NCBI GenBank assembly: GCA_964344255.1
Contig: CAYFMQ010000001.1
Coordinates: 744,001-808,000 of the forward strand
Direction of reading: 5' to 3'
DNA: 64,000 nucleotides
Source of the DNA: JAJFIE01 sp964344255
GTDB taxonomy: Bacteria > Pseudomonadota > Alphaproteobacteria > Rhodospirillales > Casp-alpha2
Below, one piece after another: positions 7,197 to 17,248 of this stretch. Made by a program: the position numbers and the translations under genes. Positions within the stretch are counted from its first letter, which is position 1; each line of letters opens with the position of its first letter. A model generated the notes under the pieces. That model ran no database searches. It saw nothing but the letters and a program-made list of their open reading frames with translations, and had not been told where the DNA came from.

Positions 7197-9017
7197 TCAG
7201 GTTATTTGGGCATTTTCCCTAGAATACAGACGATCAATCAAGAACTTGGCAGGATATTTCGGATCTGGTGTTTGTTCTGAGAGCCAGATATAGGATTCTA
7301 CTTCTTTGTCACTCAGCGGCTGATGCTTATGTGCGTCAATAACGGCCCTTATAAACTCTCGCAGATTACAGTCTTGTGGTGGCATATACACTGCGGCACG
7401 ATCATCCGGTGCCGGCGGTGACGTTCGGGCCGGTAGGTACATGTATCGCTGGCTTCCACCCCACAACAAAACAGGTCGCCTAGCATAAAGAGCCTCTTCA
7501 ATCGTGGAAGATGCAAAACTGATGACTAGACAGCAGGCCGACAGGTCATCAAGAAAGCTTCCGGTATCCTTGATGGTACAATTTTCAGCAACTGGCAAAA
7601 GTGCATGAAGGGTGTTAGCGTCAAGCTCACCCTTACCACGCCAGTTGTGTTTTGCGCGAATAACCAGTTGAGTCTCGGGCATCCCACTAATCGCTTCAAC
7701 AAGAGGAACAAGATTTCCAACCATCTCATCGGATGTTTCCTGTAGCCATGGCTTATGCTGGGACCATTCAAAATAGTTCCCAGCATGGAGTATCATTGGT
7801 GTGGAAGATGGAACGCTTGCAGAATTAGGGCGCCGAAAGCCCCATACAAAAGGCTGGGCTCGATAAGTCGGTGCTTTCGGAACGATTTCCTTTACCAGTT
7901 GCTCTGCCGTTGGCGATTGAACAAAAATATAATTTGCAAGAGGTGATGCCGTCATTTTTGTCGCCCAAAATCTTTGATAGCTTTCTGTCACATCGGAATT
8001 AATCGGTGCAACCGGCGCGTGGGCGGCAAGAACAACGGGGATGTTCAAGCCTTGGCCAAGGTGTGCCAATGTTGAGTATTTTCCCGACGACACATCCCAA
8101 AGCATTATTGATTCAGGTTTTGCTTTTGCCATCCACTTGCCGACAACCCTTGAAAATGAATCAATGTTTTCAATTTCTTTAGTGAGCCAGGGTTCGACAC
8201 TTTTAAGCCCATTTTTCGTTGCCGGGTCCTTGATGCTATTTAGAACAGCTTTTACGAATTCCCTACAATCCGGAGAATGTCCACCGCCAAAAACAAGCGT
8301 CGTTCTCTTTGAACGATTGCGATAAAACATCTGGATGGCATCTATAGCATTACGGAAGGTTGCTGGACGGACATTGATCCGGACCAAATGGATATTTGGC
8401 TCCATCTCATGCAACGTTTTTGATAAAAGATCAAATCCTCGTGTAAACCCACTTAGAATAATTGCCCGCTGTCCGATGATTCTGCACAGAGCCGCATTAT
8501 TAATCAGCCAAAGAAGAAATCGTCCAATACGGGTACAACGATCGCTATTCAAGGAAAAGGAAACAGTCAGGATAAGTGAGAGCAGTTTTGCATGGGCTGC
8601 GGGCTTTTCCCGAATGAGCTCATGTCCATTACTGCCGGGAATTATCCAGGGCCCTTCGACCCCAAGAATTTCCCACAAAGCCGAGGATGTTGCCACTATA
8701 CGGGTAATATTGATTATGGCTGCTTCCCTGGTAGCCGGAAAAATCTCAGGGAACCGATCAGACACGTTTTTCATTGCCCGCTCTGCCATGCGAAGCCGGG
8801 CCAGACCGCGGAGATGTCTCATATTTGTAAGGACGTCGTAGCTCCTGATAACAGGAGCCTTACAGGACGCAAGCTCCACCTGCACGGAAGGAGATAATGA
8901 AACCACACCCCTGACGTCAAGACTATCGGCGAGAAACCTGTGGGCCTGTTCTCGCTCCCAAAGCACGGCAAGAGGCCTTTCGTCATACCCGCCGGAAGAT
9001 TGCATGTTTACGGACAA
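7197..9017 (-). CDS. Putative GT-B-like surface carbohydrate transferase
   Basis: A 606-residue soluble protein without a clear signal peptide. The C-terminal third has a GT-B/CDP-glycerol-transferase-like pattern: PMILHAGNYFEWSQHKP, then TQLVIRAKHNWRGKG, and SACCLVISFASSTIEEALYA, where a Ser-Ser-Thr-Ile-Glu-Glu stretch would face the donor nucleotide. The first 350 residues are not recognised. Placed between an ABC exporter and a dehydrogenase, it is likely a glycosyl- or polyol-phosphate transferase of the surface polysaccharide. Identification rests on the C-terminal pattern and context only. Confidence 0.55.
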   Translation of the reverse strand: MSVNMQSSGGYDERPLAVLWEREQAHRFLADSLDVRGVVSLSPSVQVELASCKAPVIRSYDVLTNMRHLRGLARLRMAERAMKNVSDRFPEIFPATREAAIINITRIVATSSALWEILGVEGPWIIPGSNGHELIREKPAAHAKLLSLILTVSFSLNSDRCTRIGRFLLWLINNAALCRIIGQRAIILSGFTRGFDLLSKTLHEMEPNIHLVRINVRPATFRNAIDAIQMFYRNRSKRTTLVFGGGHSPDCREFVKAVLNSIKDPATKNGLKSVEPWLTKEIENIDSFSRVVGKWMAKAKPESIMLWDVSSGKYSTLAHLGQGLNIPVVLAAHAPVAPINSDVTESYQRFWATKMTASPLANYIFVQSPTAEQLVKEIVPKAPTYRAQPFVWGFRRPNSASVPSSTPMILHAGNYFEWSQHKPWLQETSDEMVGNLVPLVEAISGMPETQLVIRAKHNWRGKGELDANTLHALLPVAENCTIKDTGSFLDDLSACCLVISFASSTIEEALYARRPVLLWGGSQRYMYLPARTSPPAPDDRAAVYMPPQDCNLREFIRAVIDAHKHQPLSDKEVESYIWLSEQTPDPKYPAKFLIDRLYSRENAQIT

Positions 9018-9022
9018 ACCAG

Positions 9023-10918
9023 TTAACCGGCCTCTGTATTTGTTGCGGTTTCGGTCTCATTGTTGACCGCAAACATGATTCGGAACGGCTCACAGGATTC
9101 TTGCAGGGAATTGAAATCCCCATGATCGATAATTTCCCCGTGATCCAGGAAATGGATGTGATCAAAATTCCTTATGGTATCCAGCCTGTGGGCGATGGTG
9201 ATGATAGTGATTTTATTGCGCAGGCTTTCGAAGGATGCCTTGATTGCACGCTCACTAATCGGATCAAGCGCATTTGTCGCCTCATCTAGGATAAGCACAT
9301 CAGGGTTATTGTATAATGCACGGGCGATGGCAAGCCGCTGTCGCTGACCGCCGGAAATTCTCACAGCATCATCGCCGAAGCGGGTATCAATTCCCTGGGG
9401 CAGGTCCCTTACAAATTCATCCAGATGGGCGCTCTTAAGACATCGCCAGACATGCTCATCATCCACTTCATTCTCGGGGACACCAAAGGCAATATTTGAC
9501 CGGACGGAGTCATCGCCAGTATAGGGAGATTGCGGGACGTAACCGATTCTTTGATACCAGTCAGCCCGGCCGAAAAGCTCGATTTCCTCGCCGTCAACCT
9601 TGATCTGACCGCCTTCAGGCGACTGGAGGCCGAGAATTATATCAATCAGGGTACTTTTTCCGGCGCCCGAGGGCCCGACAAAGGCATAGCTTTTACCACG
9701 CTGGATTTTGAACGATATACCCTTGATATTCTTTTCGCTGGAACCGGTATGGGTGAAGTCTATGTTTTCAAAATCCAGGGACTGCCAATCGGTAGGAATC
9801 AGTGAGACAGTGACATTCCTGCTTTCGATGGCATCGGCGTATTTCTGAATGCCCTTTTTGAACTGAACCAGTCCGGCAACAAAAGGCAAGACATCAAGGA
9901 GTTGAGAGAATCCTGACGAGATTCGATTGATTGCGGGTACTGCCCGCGAAAAAGCAACGACGAACAACGCAATATGGGAAGCAATATCACCACCGGTTTT
10001 CCCGCTTGCCCACAGCACATAGGCAATCGCAATCAGGCATCCCTGGCCAATGAAAAGGCCAAGATTCGGTGGAATTTGTTGCCAGACATCCCGATGGGCA
10101 TGGGCCTTTGCCGAAGCACCATATGCCAGCTCATACTTGTTGACGAAATACCCGTTGCGGCCGCTAAGCTTGATATCCTTGATACCGCGCACAGCCTTTG
10201 TGGTTGCCATGACAATTTCATCGCTTGATCGTCGCTTGATCGCACTGAGATTTACCAGAATCGGCTTTACCGCCATAAACAAAACGATGGCGAGGATTCC
10301 GGTTACAGCCAGGACCAGAAGACCCAAATTCGATGTTGCCACGAAAATCAGTATACCAATCAGAACCACGGTGATGACGTTGTTGATAAACGTCATGATG
10401 CGGAGAACAAATCCACGTCCCCAAAGTGAAAGATCAGTATAGAACATGCGAACCAGTTTCGCTGAGTCCTGGTCGAGAAACCAGCTATATGGAGCTTGCA
10501 AACATAATGCCATCAGGTTCTGTGCCAAACGCGTTTGGGCGCGTCTGCTGTAGCTGTTTGTTATCGATTTAAGGCCAAGATTCGCACATAGGCCCAAGGC
10601 TAATATGCCAATCGAGCCGGCGGCCAGCATTGTCACAAACTTATCGATTGAAGGAGCTCCTAAACCCTCGTGGACTCGGATAAGCCAAATGCTGCTTTCA
10701 ATCAATTCCGGGTCTACAATCACACTGACAAGCGGGAGCACCGATCCGATGCCAGCAATTTCCAGAAGAGCGACAACGACGCTCGTTAGGGCAATCAACA
10801 CGCCATGAAACTTTTCACGTTTGGTGAGAAGCGCCACGCCGGCGGAAATGGTTTCTTTGAACGGCGGCCGTGTAATCACGTCATCCGACGCAACATTGTA
10901 ATCTGAAAGTTTATTCAT
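9023..10918 (-). CDS. ABC transporter, fused permease/ATPase (lipid-linked glycan exporter type)
   Basis: 631 residues. The N-terminal half has about six membrane segments (roughly 40-65, 100-118, 175-215, 285-325). The C-terminal ATPase has Walker A GPSGAGKS (415-422), signature SGGQRQR (522-528), Walker B VLILDEAT (541-548) and the H-loop histidine in TIAHRL. The layout matches MsbA/PglK-type half-transporters that flip lipid-linked sugars across the inner membrane. Its ATG shares one base with the stop of the upstream fucosyltransferase. Within this operon it is the best candidate for the glycan exporter. Confidence 0.9.
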   Translation of the reverse strand: MNKLSDYNVASDDVITRPPFKETISAGVALLTKREKFHGVLIALTSVVVALLEIAGIGSVLPLVSVIVDPELIESSIWLIRVHEGLGAPSIDKFVTMLAAGSIGILALGLCANLGLKSITNSYSRRAQTRLAQNLMALCLQAPYSWFLDQDSAKLVRMFYTDLSLWGRGFVLRIMTFINNVITVVLIGILIFVATSNLGLLVLAVTGILAIVLFMAVKPILVNLSAIKRRSSDEIVMATTKAVRGIKDIKLSGRNGYFVNKYELAYGASAKAHAHRDVWQQIPPNLGLFIGQGCLIAIAYVLWASGKTGGDIASHIALFVVAFSRAVPAINRISSGFSQLLDVLPFVAGLVQFKKGIQKYADAIESRNVTVSLIPTDWQSLDFENIDFTHTGSSEKNIKGISFKIQRGKSYAFVGPSGAGKSTLIDIILGLQSPEGGQIKVDGEEIELFGRADWYQRIGYVPQSPYTGDDSVRSNIAFGVPENEVDDEHVWRCLKSAHLDEFVRDLPQGIDTRFGDDAVRISGGQRQRLAIARALYNNPDVLILDEATNALDPISERAIKASFESLRNKITIITIAHRLDTIRNFDHIHFLDHGEIIDHGDFNSLQESCEPFRIMFAVNNETETATNTEAG

Positions 10919-11895
10919 TAATGACTTCGGTCTGCTGGTGTGATCGTGTCGAGAACGTCGATGTAGGCCCAGTCTTTAGGGTGGCACTCAAAAACCCACG
11001 GCAGCCATGTTTTCCTGGCCCACCCCAGATGGTATTTTGGGCCAATAACCTGCTTTCCCCTCTGTTCATTCAGCCAAGCCCCCCACCACGAAAATGTGCT
11101 GTTGGCAATTATATTGTATCGGCACCGCGTAAACAGGTGCATGTCGACAGCCTCGGGGTTATCCGACATGACAATCTTGTTTTCGATAAAGTCAAAATGG
11201 TCACGCACATAAGCAGGATTATCGGTCACGATAATATAGAGAAGGTTATCTGGAAGACGGGAAACGGCTTCTTTGTAATATGAAAGAGGGAGCGCCCAGC
11301 CTTGGTCCTGCCAAGCAAGCCCTTTGTCCATGATGAGGTAATCTCCTCTGCGGACGTGAATACAGCAACGTTCTTGTGGCGGGCTGGGGAATTTGCGATC
11401 AAGCTCTATAAGTATTTTCCGATAGTTAGGCTTCAGGGTAAACCATTCCAGAATTGACGCGCGATTATCTTCAAAATATCCGTTTGACTGAAAACTTCCG
11501 CGAAGTTCACACCAATCTTCAATCGCAAAAAAATCCGGGTCGAAGATTGGAAATGAATAGATATCGTTCAGCGCCCGGGAAGATTGGACAAACTCGCTCT
11601 TTCTAGCCTTCGGTGTTAGAAACCAGAAGAGGCGGAACAGGAGGGTCCTGAAAAATTTATATCCGCCAAGCGTGAAATAAAGCGAGATGTCAGCTTGGGC
11701 ATTTTGCTTTGATGTTGCTTCCGGTTTGCTTCCGCACAAGCGCAGCAAATACTCCTTGGCCCGTTTTTTGTAAAATCGTCTTCCACGGATGGGAAAATGG
11801 CAGAAGTCATAGCCCTTGTGTTCGGCAAGGGTGCGTGCCGCCGCGTATTGAAACATATTGTTGCCAAGACCGCCACCCAGCTTGATAGTGATCAC
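10918..11895 (-). CDS. Alpha-1,2-fucosyltransferase (GT11 family)
   Basis: 325 residues with the three GT11 signatures: GGGLGNNMFQYAAA at 7-20, the GDP-binding CIHVRRGDYL near 178-187, and NSTFSWWGAWLN near 262-273. Members transfer L-fucose from GDP-fucose to position 2 of an acceptor sugar. No GDP-fucose synthesis genes are seen in this window, so the donor must be made elsewhere. The conserved HxRRGDY arginines are present, so activity is likely. Confidence 0.92.
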   Translation of the reverse strand: MITIKLGGGLGNNMFQYAAARTLAEHKGYDFCHFPIRGRRFYKKRAKEYLLRLCGSKPEATSKQNAQADISLYFTLGGYKFFRTLLFRLFWFLTPKARKSEFVQSSRALNDIYSFPIFDPDFFAIEDWCELRGSFQSNGYFEDNRASILEWFTLKPNYRKILIELDRKFPSPPQERCCIHVRRGDYLIMDKGLAWQDQGWALPLSYYKEAVSRLPDNLLYIIVTDNPAYVRDHFDFIENKIVMSDNPEAVDMHLFTRCRYNIIANSTFSWWGAWLNEQRGKQVIGPKYHLGWARKTWLPWVFECHPKDWAYIDVLDTITPADRSH

Positions 11896-11941
11896 TTTTC
11901 ACTCCAGGCGTTTGCTATCAGCGGAATAACGGACAGGCGTC

Positions 11942-13540
11942 TCATGACCTGGCGGCGGCAATGCTTCTGTAGACGTTGTAGCAATGGTTTCCGGAATCTA
12001 ACCATTCCGAAATGGTATCAACCTCGTTCTGGATACCATCCTGATTGTCATTGATAAAATCCGACAGTCCCGGCCACAGCAAGAAACTTTTCAGGCCCCA
12101 TGGAAAACGGAGCGCTTTTTTATCCAGCGGACCGGCCAGTGACAATGCGGCATAGATTTGAGCATCTTCTCGCTGCCGGTCGCTCGGTAGAGGAAGGGTG
12201 GATATATTTTGCAAAGCCTGAATGTAATCCTGTTTGGACCTGGTGAAATTGACAAATTCCCACGGAGTGTACGGGCACTCTCTGCTCACCAAGGTCCTTT
12301 TCCCAAAAGCGGAATATTCGATTGCGGATGTACCGTTTGCCGTGACGATGCAGTCAGCATATGCTGCGATCTCGATGCCTGACATATCTTCTGGCCAGTA
12401 AAACAAATTCTCCGGGAGACTGTCACCTATCAGAGTTCGCAAAGTCACGTTTTTCCCATAAAGGTGTTCTGCAGGATGAGGCTTCAATATCCAATTGCAG
12501 TCTCTGTTATTCTTGATTGCGTCAAGAGTAACATTCAGCCAGTCAACATAATCGGTGAAATACGACGGGCCATAAATGTTTGGAAAATCGGGAAAACAGT
12601 TCCCCATAATGACGATGTTGGGTTTGTCGGGATTACCGCCAAATTTTCGGCAAAAGTCCGAACGCTGAGCATACTGAAGATTGCCGTTTCCATAAACGCC
12701 GACCATGGAAATCTGTCCCTCCCGGCCCGTTCGCTGTGCCTCCAGAAATTCCCTCCCCCACTGAATTAGCTTCTCCCGCTCCTCAGGACAGAATGAGTCG
12801 CGCTCACGCGGACTGGGATAATCTATAACGGCCCCGATGAACTCGTCTTTACGAACCATTTTCCGGATCGTTATGTGTTGATTCGTATAGTTCATAACAA
12901 AAACCGGAATTGACCGCTTTAGCGCCGTCCATACAAGGGTTGAAAACCGGATGTTTGTGGGGTGACTGACCAGAACGGCCCGGATGTCATGCCGGTTAAG
13001 AAGTTTGTCGTAAAAGTCTAGATAATGCAGCGCCTTGCCCAGGTGCCCAGAGAGTGCCGGATGTGCACCGTTAACTTGACCAATCTGGTTGGACTTGAGC
13101 ACGCCGTCATAAAAATAATGTGCTGGATAATTGTCGGGAAACGTCATTTCCAGAATCTGTCGAGGTGTCTGAACGTCTTTCAACATATCCCTGGCCTGCC
13201 TGGTACATTTTGACGGCACCGATTCCGGCACGATCTCCTCGGCCGTAAGTCCCAGCGACCTGAGGGAGGAGATAACCTTTGGGGGCGTTGATTCTTCGTA
13301 TAATCCGACAAGCTCCGAACCGAAGTGTTTCGCCGCTGCCCGGCGGAAAATCGCTGCCCTAAGCCAGTGATGGGGATGATCCCAGAGCCCGTCACAAAGT
13401 ATCATTCCGTCATGGCCGGTCGGCACCGCCTCGACAACCCGGGCAATTGCGCGGTTTCCTTTTTTGCGCGACGTTTCAGAATGTAGATAGATGCCGTGAT
13501 TGTAGGCGCCGCGAATTTTCCTAGTCAGGGTTGAAAGCAC
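11942..13540 (-). CDS. Capsule-polysaccharide-synthesis-like glycosyltransferase
   Basis: 532 residues, no membrane segment. The C-terminal half shows the capsule synthesis/GT-B pattern: NWILKPHPAEHLYGK, then ADCIVTANGTSAIEYSAFG and KRTLVSRECPYTPW, similar to KpsS/KpsC-like and other capsule transferases. The N-terminal half (ILCDGLWDHPHHWLRAAIF) is less familiar. GTG start at 13540. It lies between the fucosyltransferase and a Gfo/Idh oxidoreductase. Sugar specificity is unknown. Confidence 0.6.
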   Translation of the reverse strand: MLSTLTRKIRGAYNHGIYLHSETSRKKGNRAIARVVEAVPTGHDGMILCDGLWDHPHHWLRAAIFRRAAAKHFGSELVGLYEESTPPKVISSLRSLGLTAEEIVPESVPSKCTRQARDMLKDVQTPRQILEMTFPDNYPAHYFYDGVLKSNQIGQVNGAHPALSGHLGKALHYLDFYDKLLNRHDIRAVLVSHPTNIRFSTLVWTALKRSIPVFVMNYTNQHITIRKMVRKDEFIGAVIDYPSPRERDSFCPEEREKLIQWGREFLEAQRTGREGQISMVGVYGNGNLQYAQRSDFCRKFGGNPDKPNIVIMGNCFPDFPNIYGPSYFTDYVDWLNVTLDAIKNNRDCNWILKPHPAEHLYGKNVTLRTLIGDSLPENLFYWPEDMSGIEIAAYADCIVTANGTSAIEYSAFGKRTLVSRECPYTPWEFVNFTRSKQDYIQALQNISTLPLPSDRQREDAQIYAALSLAGPLDKKALRFPWGLKSFLLWPGLSDFINDNQDGIQNEVDTISEWLDSGNHCYNVYRSIAAARS

Positions 13541-13554
13541 TATGGTTGTTCAGG

Positions 13555-14496
13555 TTATTGTGGAGAGGAAGGGGGACACTGCCGTTCGACTTCCGCAAGG
13601 ACATGCGTGATCTGCACAGCCAAATCGGTTTCCAGGCAGATATGCTTGCCGCCCCGTAGGCCACGGGAGAAGGCATCGATGACCCGGCCTAAGGGAAGTT
13701 CCGGCGCTGTATCAATATTCGTGCTTTTACCGTCTTTGGACATAACGACCTTCATGTCAACTTGGTCATCGAAGACAATTTCCGCACCCGCCCCCTTGAC
13801 CGCGAGACGCCTGATCTTTCTGTCCATGACGTTTCCGAAGTTCAGCTCAGCAGACACGCCGCACGGAAACTCAAGTCTTACGTAGAATTTTTCTCCCGTT
13901 CCGCGATCGGTGGAGATGTGTTCGCAATCTGCAAGAATTGATTGTGGCCGTTCCCCGACCAGATCCAGGCACATGGATACGTCATGGGGGCCCCAGTCCC
14001 AGAGGGGTGACCATGTTTTCCGGAATGGCCCTTTGTTACCACTGATCGTATGTATGGAATCTACAGACTCTAATTTTTTGATCGCCTGCTTCAGGGCGAT
14101 ATATGCGGGATGGAACAGATAGATGTGATCCACCATAACCGGCACATTTTTTTCCGCTGCCAAGCAAGCAATATGTTCGGCATCAGCGGTATTTGTCGCC
14201 AGGGGTTTTTCAAGCAACAGGGGAATCCTTCTTTCCAGCGCCGCCATGGCGATGTCAGCCTGTATTTGCGGTGGTACGGCAAGAATCAACCCGTCGAGAT
14301 CATCTGCCGAGATCAAGGCCTGCCAGTCCTGGCTAATGGAGCAGAGATCGTTAACAAGATCAGCGGCGCCAGGATTGCGCGTCGCAAGCCTGGTTAAATG
14401 GACACCATCCATTTTTTCGATGGTCCGGATATAGTTCCGTCCCCATAGGCCGGCGCCCACTAGCCCCAGCCTGATGATATCCTGGCCGGTGCTCAT
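13555..14496 (-). CDS. Gfo/Idh/MocA family oxidoreductase
   Basis: The start was set at ATG 14496, which overlaps the upstream stop as ATGA; a longer frame to 14526 would add ten residues and overlap that gene more. The protein begins with the Rossmann motif LGLVGAGLWGRNYI and has LLLEKPLATN near residue 90. KGPFRKTWSPLWDWGPHDVS fits the family's substrate domain, with the GPHD histidine in the usual place. With the C-methyltransferase and UXS-like dehydratase upstream it probably shapes a modified nucleotide sugar; the exact step is unknown. Confidence 0.87.
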   Translation of the reverse strand: MSTGQDIIRLGLVGAGLWGRNYIRTIEKMDGVHLTRLATRNPGAADLVNDLCSISQDWQALISADDLDGLILAVPPQIQADIAMAALERRIPLLLEKPLATNTADAEHIACLAAEKNVPVMVDHIYLFHPAYIALKQAIKKLESVDSIHTISGNKGPFRKTWSPLWDWGPHDVSMCLDLVGERPQSILADCEHISTDRGTGEKFYVRLEFPCGVSAELNFGNVMDRKIRRLAVKGAGAEIVFDDQVDMKVVMSKDGKSTNIDTAPELPLGRVIDAFSRGLRGGKHICLETDLAVQITHVLAEVERQCPPSSPQ

Positions 14497-15554
14497 GCCT
14501 CGCCGATGTAATTCAAGTCGCTCCACTCAAGGAACCGTTTCAAGCCTTCTTCAAGGTTAACCTCGGGTTCGTATTCCAATTGCAACTTGGCCTTACGGAT
14601 ATCGGGAGCACGACGCATGGGTTCGTCAGCCGGATAGCTGTCGGGGTATTCAATAACATCGTGGGGAATATCCCGGCCCAGAACGCCTTCAATTCTTTTT
14701 ACAAGTTCCAAGATGGTGATCTCAGGCTTGGGATTGCCGATATTGTATACTTCGCCGGCAACGCCTTTAAGAAACACGAGCAAAAACCCGACCAGCGCAT
14801 CAGTCAAGTAGCAGAAGGTGCGTGTCTGGCCGCCCTGTCCATATACATGCAGAGGATCTCCCGCCTTGATACGACTAGCAAAATTAGGCAGTACGCGGTA
14901 GTCGCTTTCCTGCATACCGGGCCCATAGACATTAAAGGGCCGGATGATGTTGGTGTGGACACCGTTGTATTCATGGAAGATATAGCAGAGAGTCTCCCCA
15001 ACACGCTTGCTTTCATCGTAGCACGCCCTGGGCCCCATGCTGCTAACGTTGCCGCGATAGCTTTCCTGCATGGGAACGTGCTTGGGATCGGGGTCTCCGT
15101 ACACCTCGCTTGAACTGAAAAAGGTAAACCGGGCATTGTTAACCTCTGCGAGCTGTAACATGTTCTTAGTGCCGGTGATAGCGACGTCCAGTGTCTCCAT
15201 AGGGTGAGCCCTATAATAGAAGGGACTGGCAATGCCGGCCGCATGGATGATGTAGTCCAGCTTGCCGTTAAATTCGAACTTCTCAATGACATCATGCTCG
15301 ATGAATTGAACATTGTCGTTGTCGGGAACTTGTTTCCCCTCGGCCCCCGATGAAATGAAATTGTCGAGAACGATTAGTGACACGGGTTCGGACAGGACAT
15401 GCTTGTTCAGGTGCGTGAACACATCCATGAAATGCCGACCGAGAAATCCGCGGCCTCCTGTCATCAGGATGGTTTTGCCGGAAAAATCCATGGCCGCATC
15501 TGATATACGGCGAGCTATTTCGGCAGTATCGGAGGGAAGAAGAAAACTACTCAT
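14493..15554 (-). CDS. NAD-dependent epimerase/dehydratase, UDP-glucuronate decarboxylase-like
   Basis: 353 residues of the extended SDR family. The NAD motif is GGRGFLGR (33-40). The catalytic elements are FFSSSEVYG near 145-153 and YDESK (Tyr179, Lys183). The stretch GPRACYDESKRVGE is close to that of UDP-glucuronic acid decarboxylases, and the C-terminal RRAPDIRKAK is also typical. A 4,6-dehydratase or C4-epimerase activity remains possible. It is co-directional with a sugar C-methyltransferase and a cupin. Confidence 0.82.
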   Translation of the reverse strand: MSSFLLPSDTAEIARRISDAAMDFSGKTILMTGGRGFLGRHFMDVFTHLNKHVLSEPVSLIVLDNFISSGAEGKQVPDNDNVQFIEHDVIEKFEFNGKLDYIIHAAGIASPFYYRAHPMETLDVAITGTKNMLQLAEVNNARFTFFSSSEVYGDPDPKHVPMQESYRGNVSSMGPRACYDESKRVGETLCYIFHEYNGVHTNIIRPFNVYGPGMQESDYRVLPNFASRIKAGDPLHVYGQGGQTRTFCYLTDALVGFLLVFLKGVAGEVYNIGNPKPEITILELVKRIEGVLGRDIPHDVIEYPDSYPADEPMRRAPDIRKAKLQLEYEPEVNLEEGLKRFLEWSDLNYIGEA

Positions 15555-15557
15555 TGA

Positions 15558-16802
15558 TTAGTATACCTTGATATTGGGGAGAGGGACGATGAAGCGCCCC
15601 CCCCGGCTTGTAAAGTCAGTGTGCTTGTCCATGATTGGCTGAGCAAAATTCCAGGCGAGGATGAGAAGATAATCCGGATTACGTTCCTCGATTATTGCGG
15701 ATGAAACGACACCGATATGCATCCCCGGAGAATAAAGCCCTTGTTTTAACGGGCTGTCGTCAACAATGAAATCGATAATGCCGGACCCGATACCGAAATG
15801 ATACATCAGCGTCGTCGCCTTTGCGGGCGCACCGAAAGCGGCAATAGATTTTCCAGCATCTTTAATGCCATGCAGAAGCTCGACAATTTCCTTTCTGCGG
15901 GCCTCAATGGCCGCAGCAAAATCGCGAAATGTTTCCACCTTGTCCAATCCGGCCTCCTCCTCGACGGCAATGGCTTCCGCTACAGAGGGCGACATGGAGT
16001 TGGGTCCATCCTTTTTCTGAGCGATACCTCGCAAACTTCCGCCGTGACTATCGACGCGTTGGACGTCGACCAGTTCCATGCCGTTGTCCGAGAAGAACTT
16101 CGCCAAGGGCTTCACGGAATGGTAGGCTAGGTGCTCGTGGTAAATGGTGTCGAACAGTGTTTTTTCAATCACGTCCAACAGGTAGGAAACTTCAAAAACA
16201 AAGATACCATCGTCCGCTAGAAGCATTTCCACACCTGCAACGATATCTTTAATATCATCCGCGTGGGCGAAAACATTGTTTGCCGTGACTACCTGTGCAG
16301 TGCCACGATTTTCTTTAATCTCCAAAGCAAGGTCAGTAGTAAAAAAAGCGACCTCGGTTTCGATCCCCGCTTCATTGGCCTGCCGGGCGATGTCCCTGGC
16401 CGGATCAATACCCAGTACCTGCCAGCCTGCATCCTTGAAAAAGCGCAGCAGGGTGCCGTCGTTGGAACCTATATCTACGGCGAATCCTGTCTGTGTCAAA
16501 TCGAAACGAGCCATGACATCACGGGCATAGGATCGGAAATGCTCGACGAAAACTGGGGAGGTTCCTGAAACATAGACGTAATGCCCGAAAAGCACTCCGG
16601 GATCGACTACATCCAGCAGTTGAACGTGTGCACAGTCTTCGCAGAAAAACACGTCCAGGGGATAGCAGGCCTGCTCTTCATCCAGGTAATCCCCGGAAAC
16701 GAACGCGTTGGCAGGCGGTGTCGGCGTTAAGCTGATAACGAGCGTCAGGTTCCGGCCCCCGCAGAGCCGGCATGTATCACGGCGATAAACGGTAGAGGTC
16801 AA
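15558..16802 (-). CDS. Nucleotide-sugar C-methyltransferase (SAM-dependent, TylC3-like)
   Basis: 414 residues with the three-part layout of deoxysugar C-methyltransferases. First is an N-terminal zinc-type cysteine pair (CRLCGG) with a later FFCEDC. Next is a SAM domain with VDIGSNDGTLLRFF near 108-121 and the VTANNVFAH segment. Last is a C-terminal domain with IAAFGAPAKATTLMYHF. Such enzymes add a methyl group to a 3-keto-deoxyhexose to give a branched sugar. It starts in a 4-base overlap with the cupin gene. Confidence 0.88.
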   Translation of the reverse strand: MTSTVYRRDTCRLCGGRNLTLVISLTPTPPANAFVSGDYLDEEQACYPLDVFFCEDCAHVQLLDVVDPGVLFGHYVYVSGTSPVFVEHFRSYARDVMARFDLTQTGFAVDIGSNDGTLLRFFKDAGWQVLGIDPARDIARQANEAGIETEVAFFTTDLALEIKENRGTAQVVTANNVFAHADDIKDIVAGVEMLLADDGIFVFEVSYLLDVIEKTLFDTIYHEHLAYHSVKPLAKFFSDNGMELVDVQRVDSHGGSLRGIAQKKDGPNSMSPSVAEAIAVEEEAGLDKVETFRDFAAAIEARRKEIVELLHGIKDAGKSIAAFGAPAKATTLMYHFGIGSGIIDFIVDDSPLKQGLYSPGMHIGVVSSAIIEERNPDYLLILAWNFAQPIMDKHTDFTSRGGRFIVPLPNIKVY

Positions 16803-17248
16803 ACCGATACGGTATCCGGATCGACATAATCAACACGCTCGACATCGGCCTCGTAAACTTCCTGTTTGCGGCTGTTGCGGCCCAGCGTGATGAAAGTAGT
16901 TTCTTCAAGAAAAACCATTGAATGATCTACCATGGGGGGTGTGAAGAACAGCTCGCCAGGTTTCACCAGCACAACCTCTCCGGGGCCGGTGTCGCCGTGC
17001 GGCCGGTGATGATATTCAATCAGACCATTTAGCACATAGCAGAAATGCCAGTCTGTCTTGTGGTAGTGGTTAGCACGAACCGCACCTTTGCGGGACGTGA
17101 TCAGCACACAGCTCTTCATAGGCAGGTCGACTAGAGGCTGTATCTCTCCCCGCTTGTCGGCAAAAGCTTTTTCAAGTGCGACAATCACTTCCTTGGGCCA
17201 AGTTTCACGCTCTTCTTCGGTTGGCTCATCAAGAATAATGTCTGTCAT
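16799..17248 (-). CDS. Small cupin-domain protein
   Basis: 149 residues. One cupin barrel is visible: ANHYHKTDWHFCYVLNG (metal-type His residues), a GEVVLVKPGELFFTPP second motif and DHSMVF. This resembles WbmA/FdtA-type sugar isomerase or epimerase cupins. It overlaps its neighbours by 4 bases on both sides, so it is translated with the C-methyltransferase and the FkbM methyltransferase. It may isomerise the keto-sugar used by the C-methyltransferase; that is inferred. Confidence 0.75.
   Translation of the reverse strand: MTDIILDEPTEEERETWPKEVIVALEKAFADKRGEIQPLVDLPMKSCVLITSRKGAVRANHYHKTDWHFCYVLNGLIEYHHRPHGDTGPGEVVLVKPGELFFTPPMVDHSMVFLEETTFITLGRNSRKQEVYEADVERVDYVDPDTVSV

Noticed and set aside
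14580..15113. 177-codon open frame on the plus strand
   Set aside because: Antisense to the UXS-like dehydratase; a shadow of its codon pattern.
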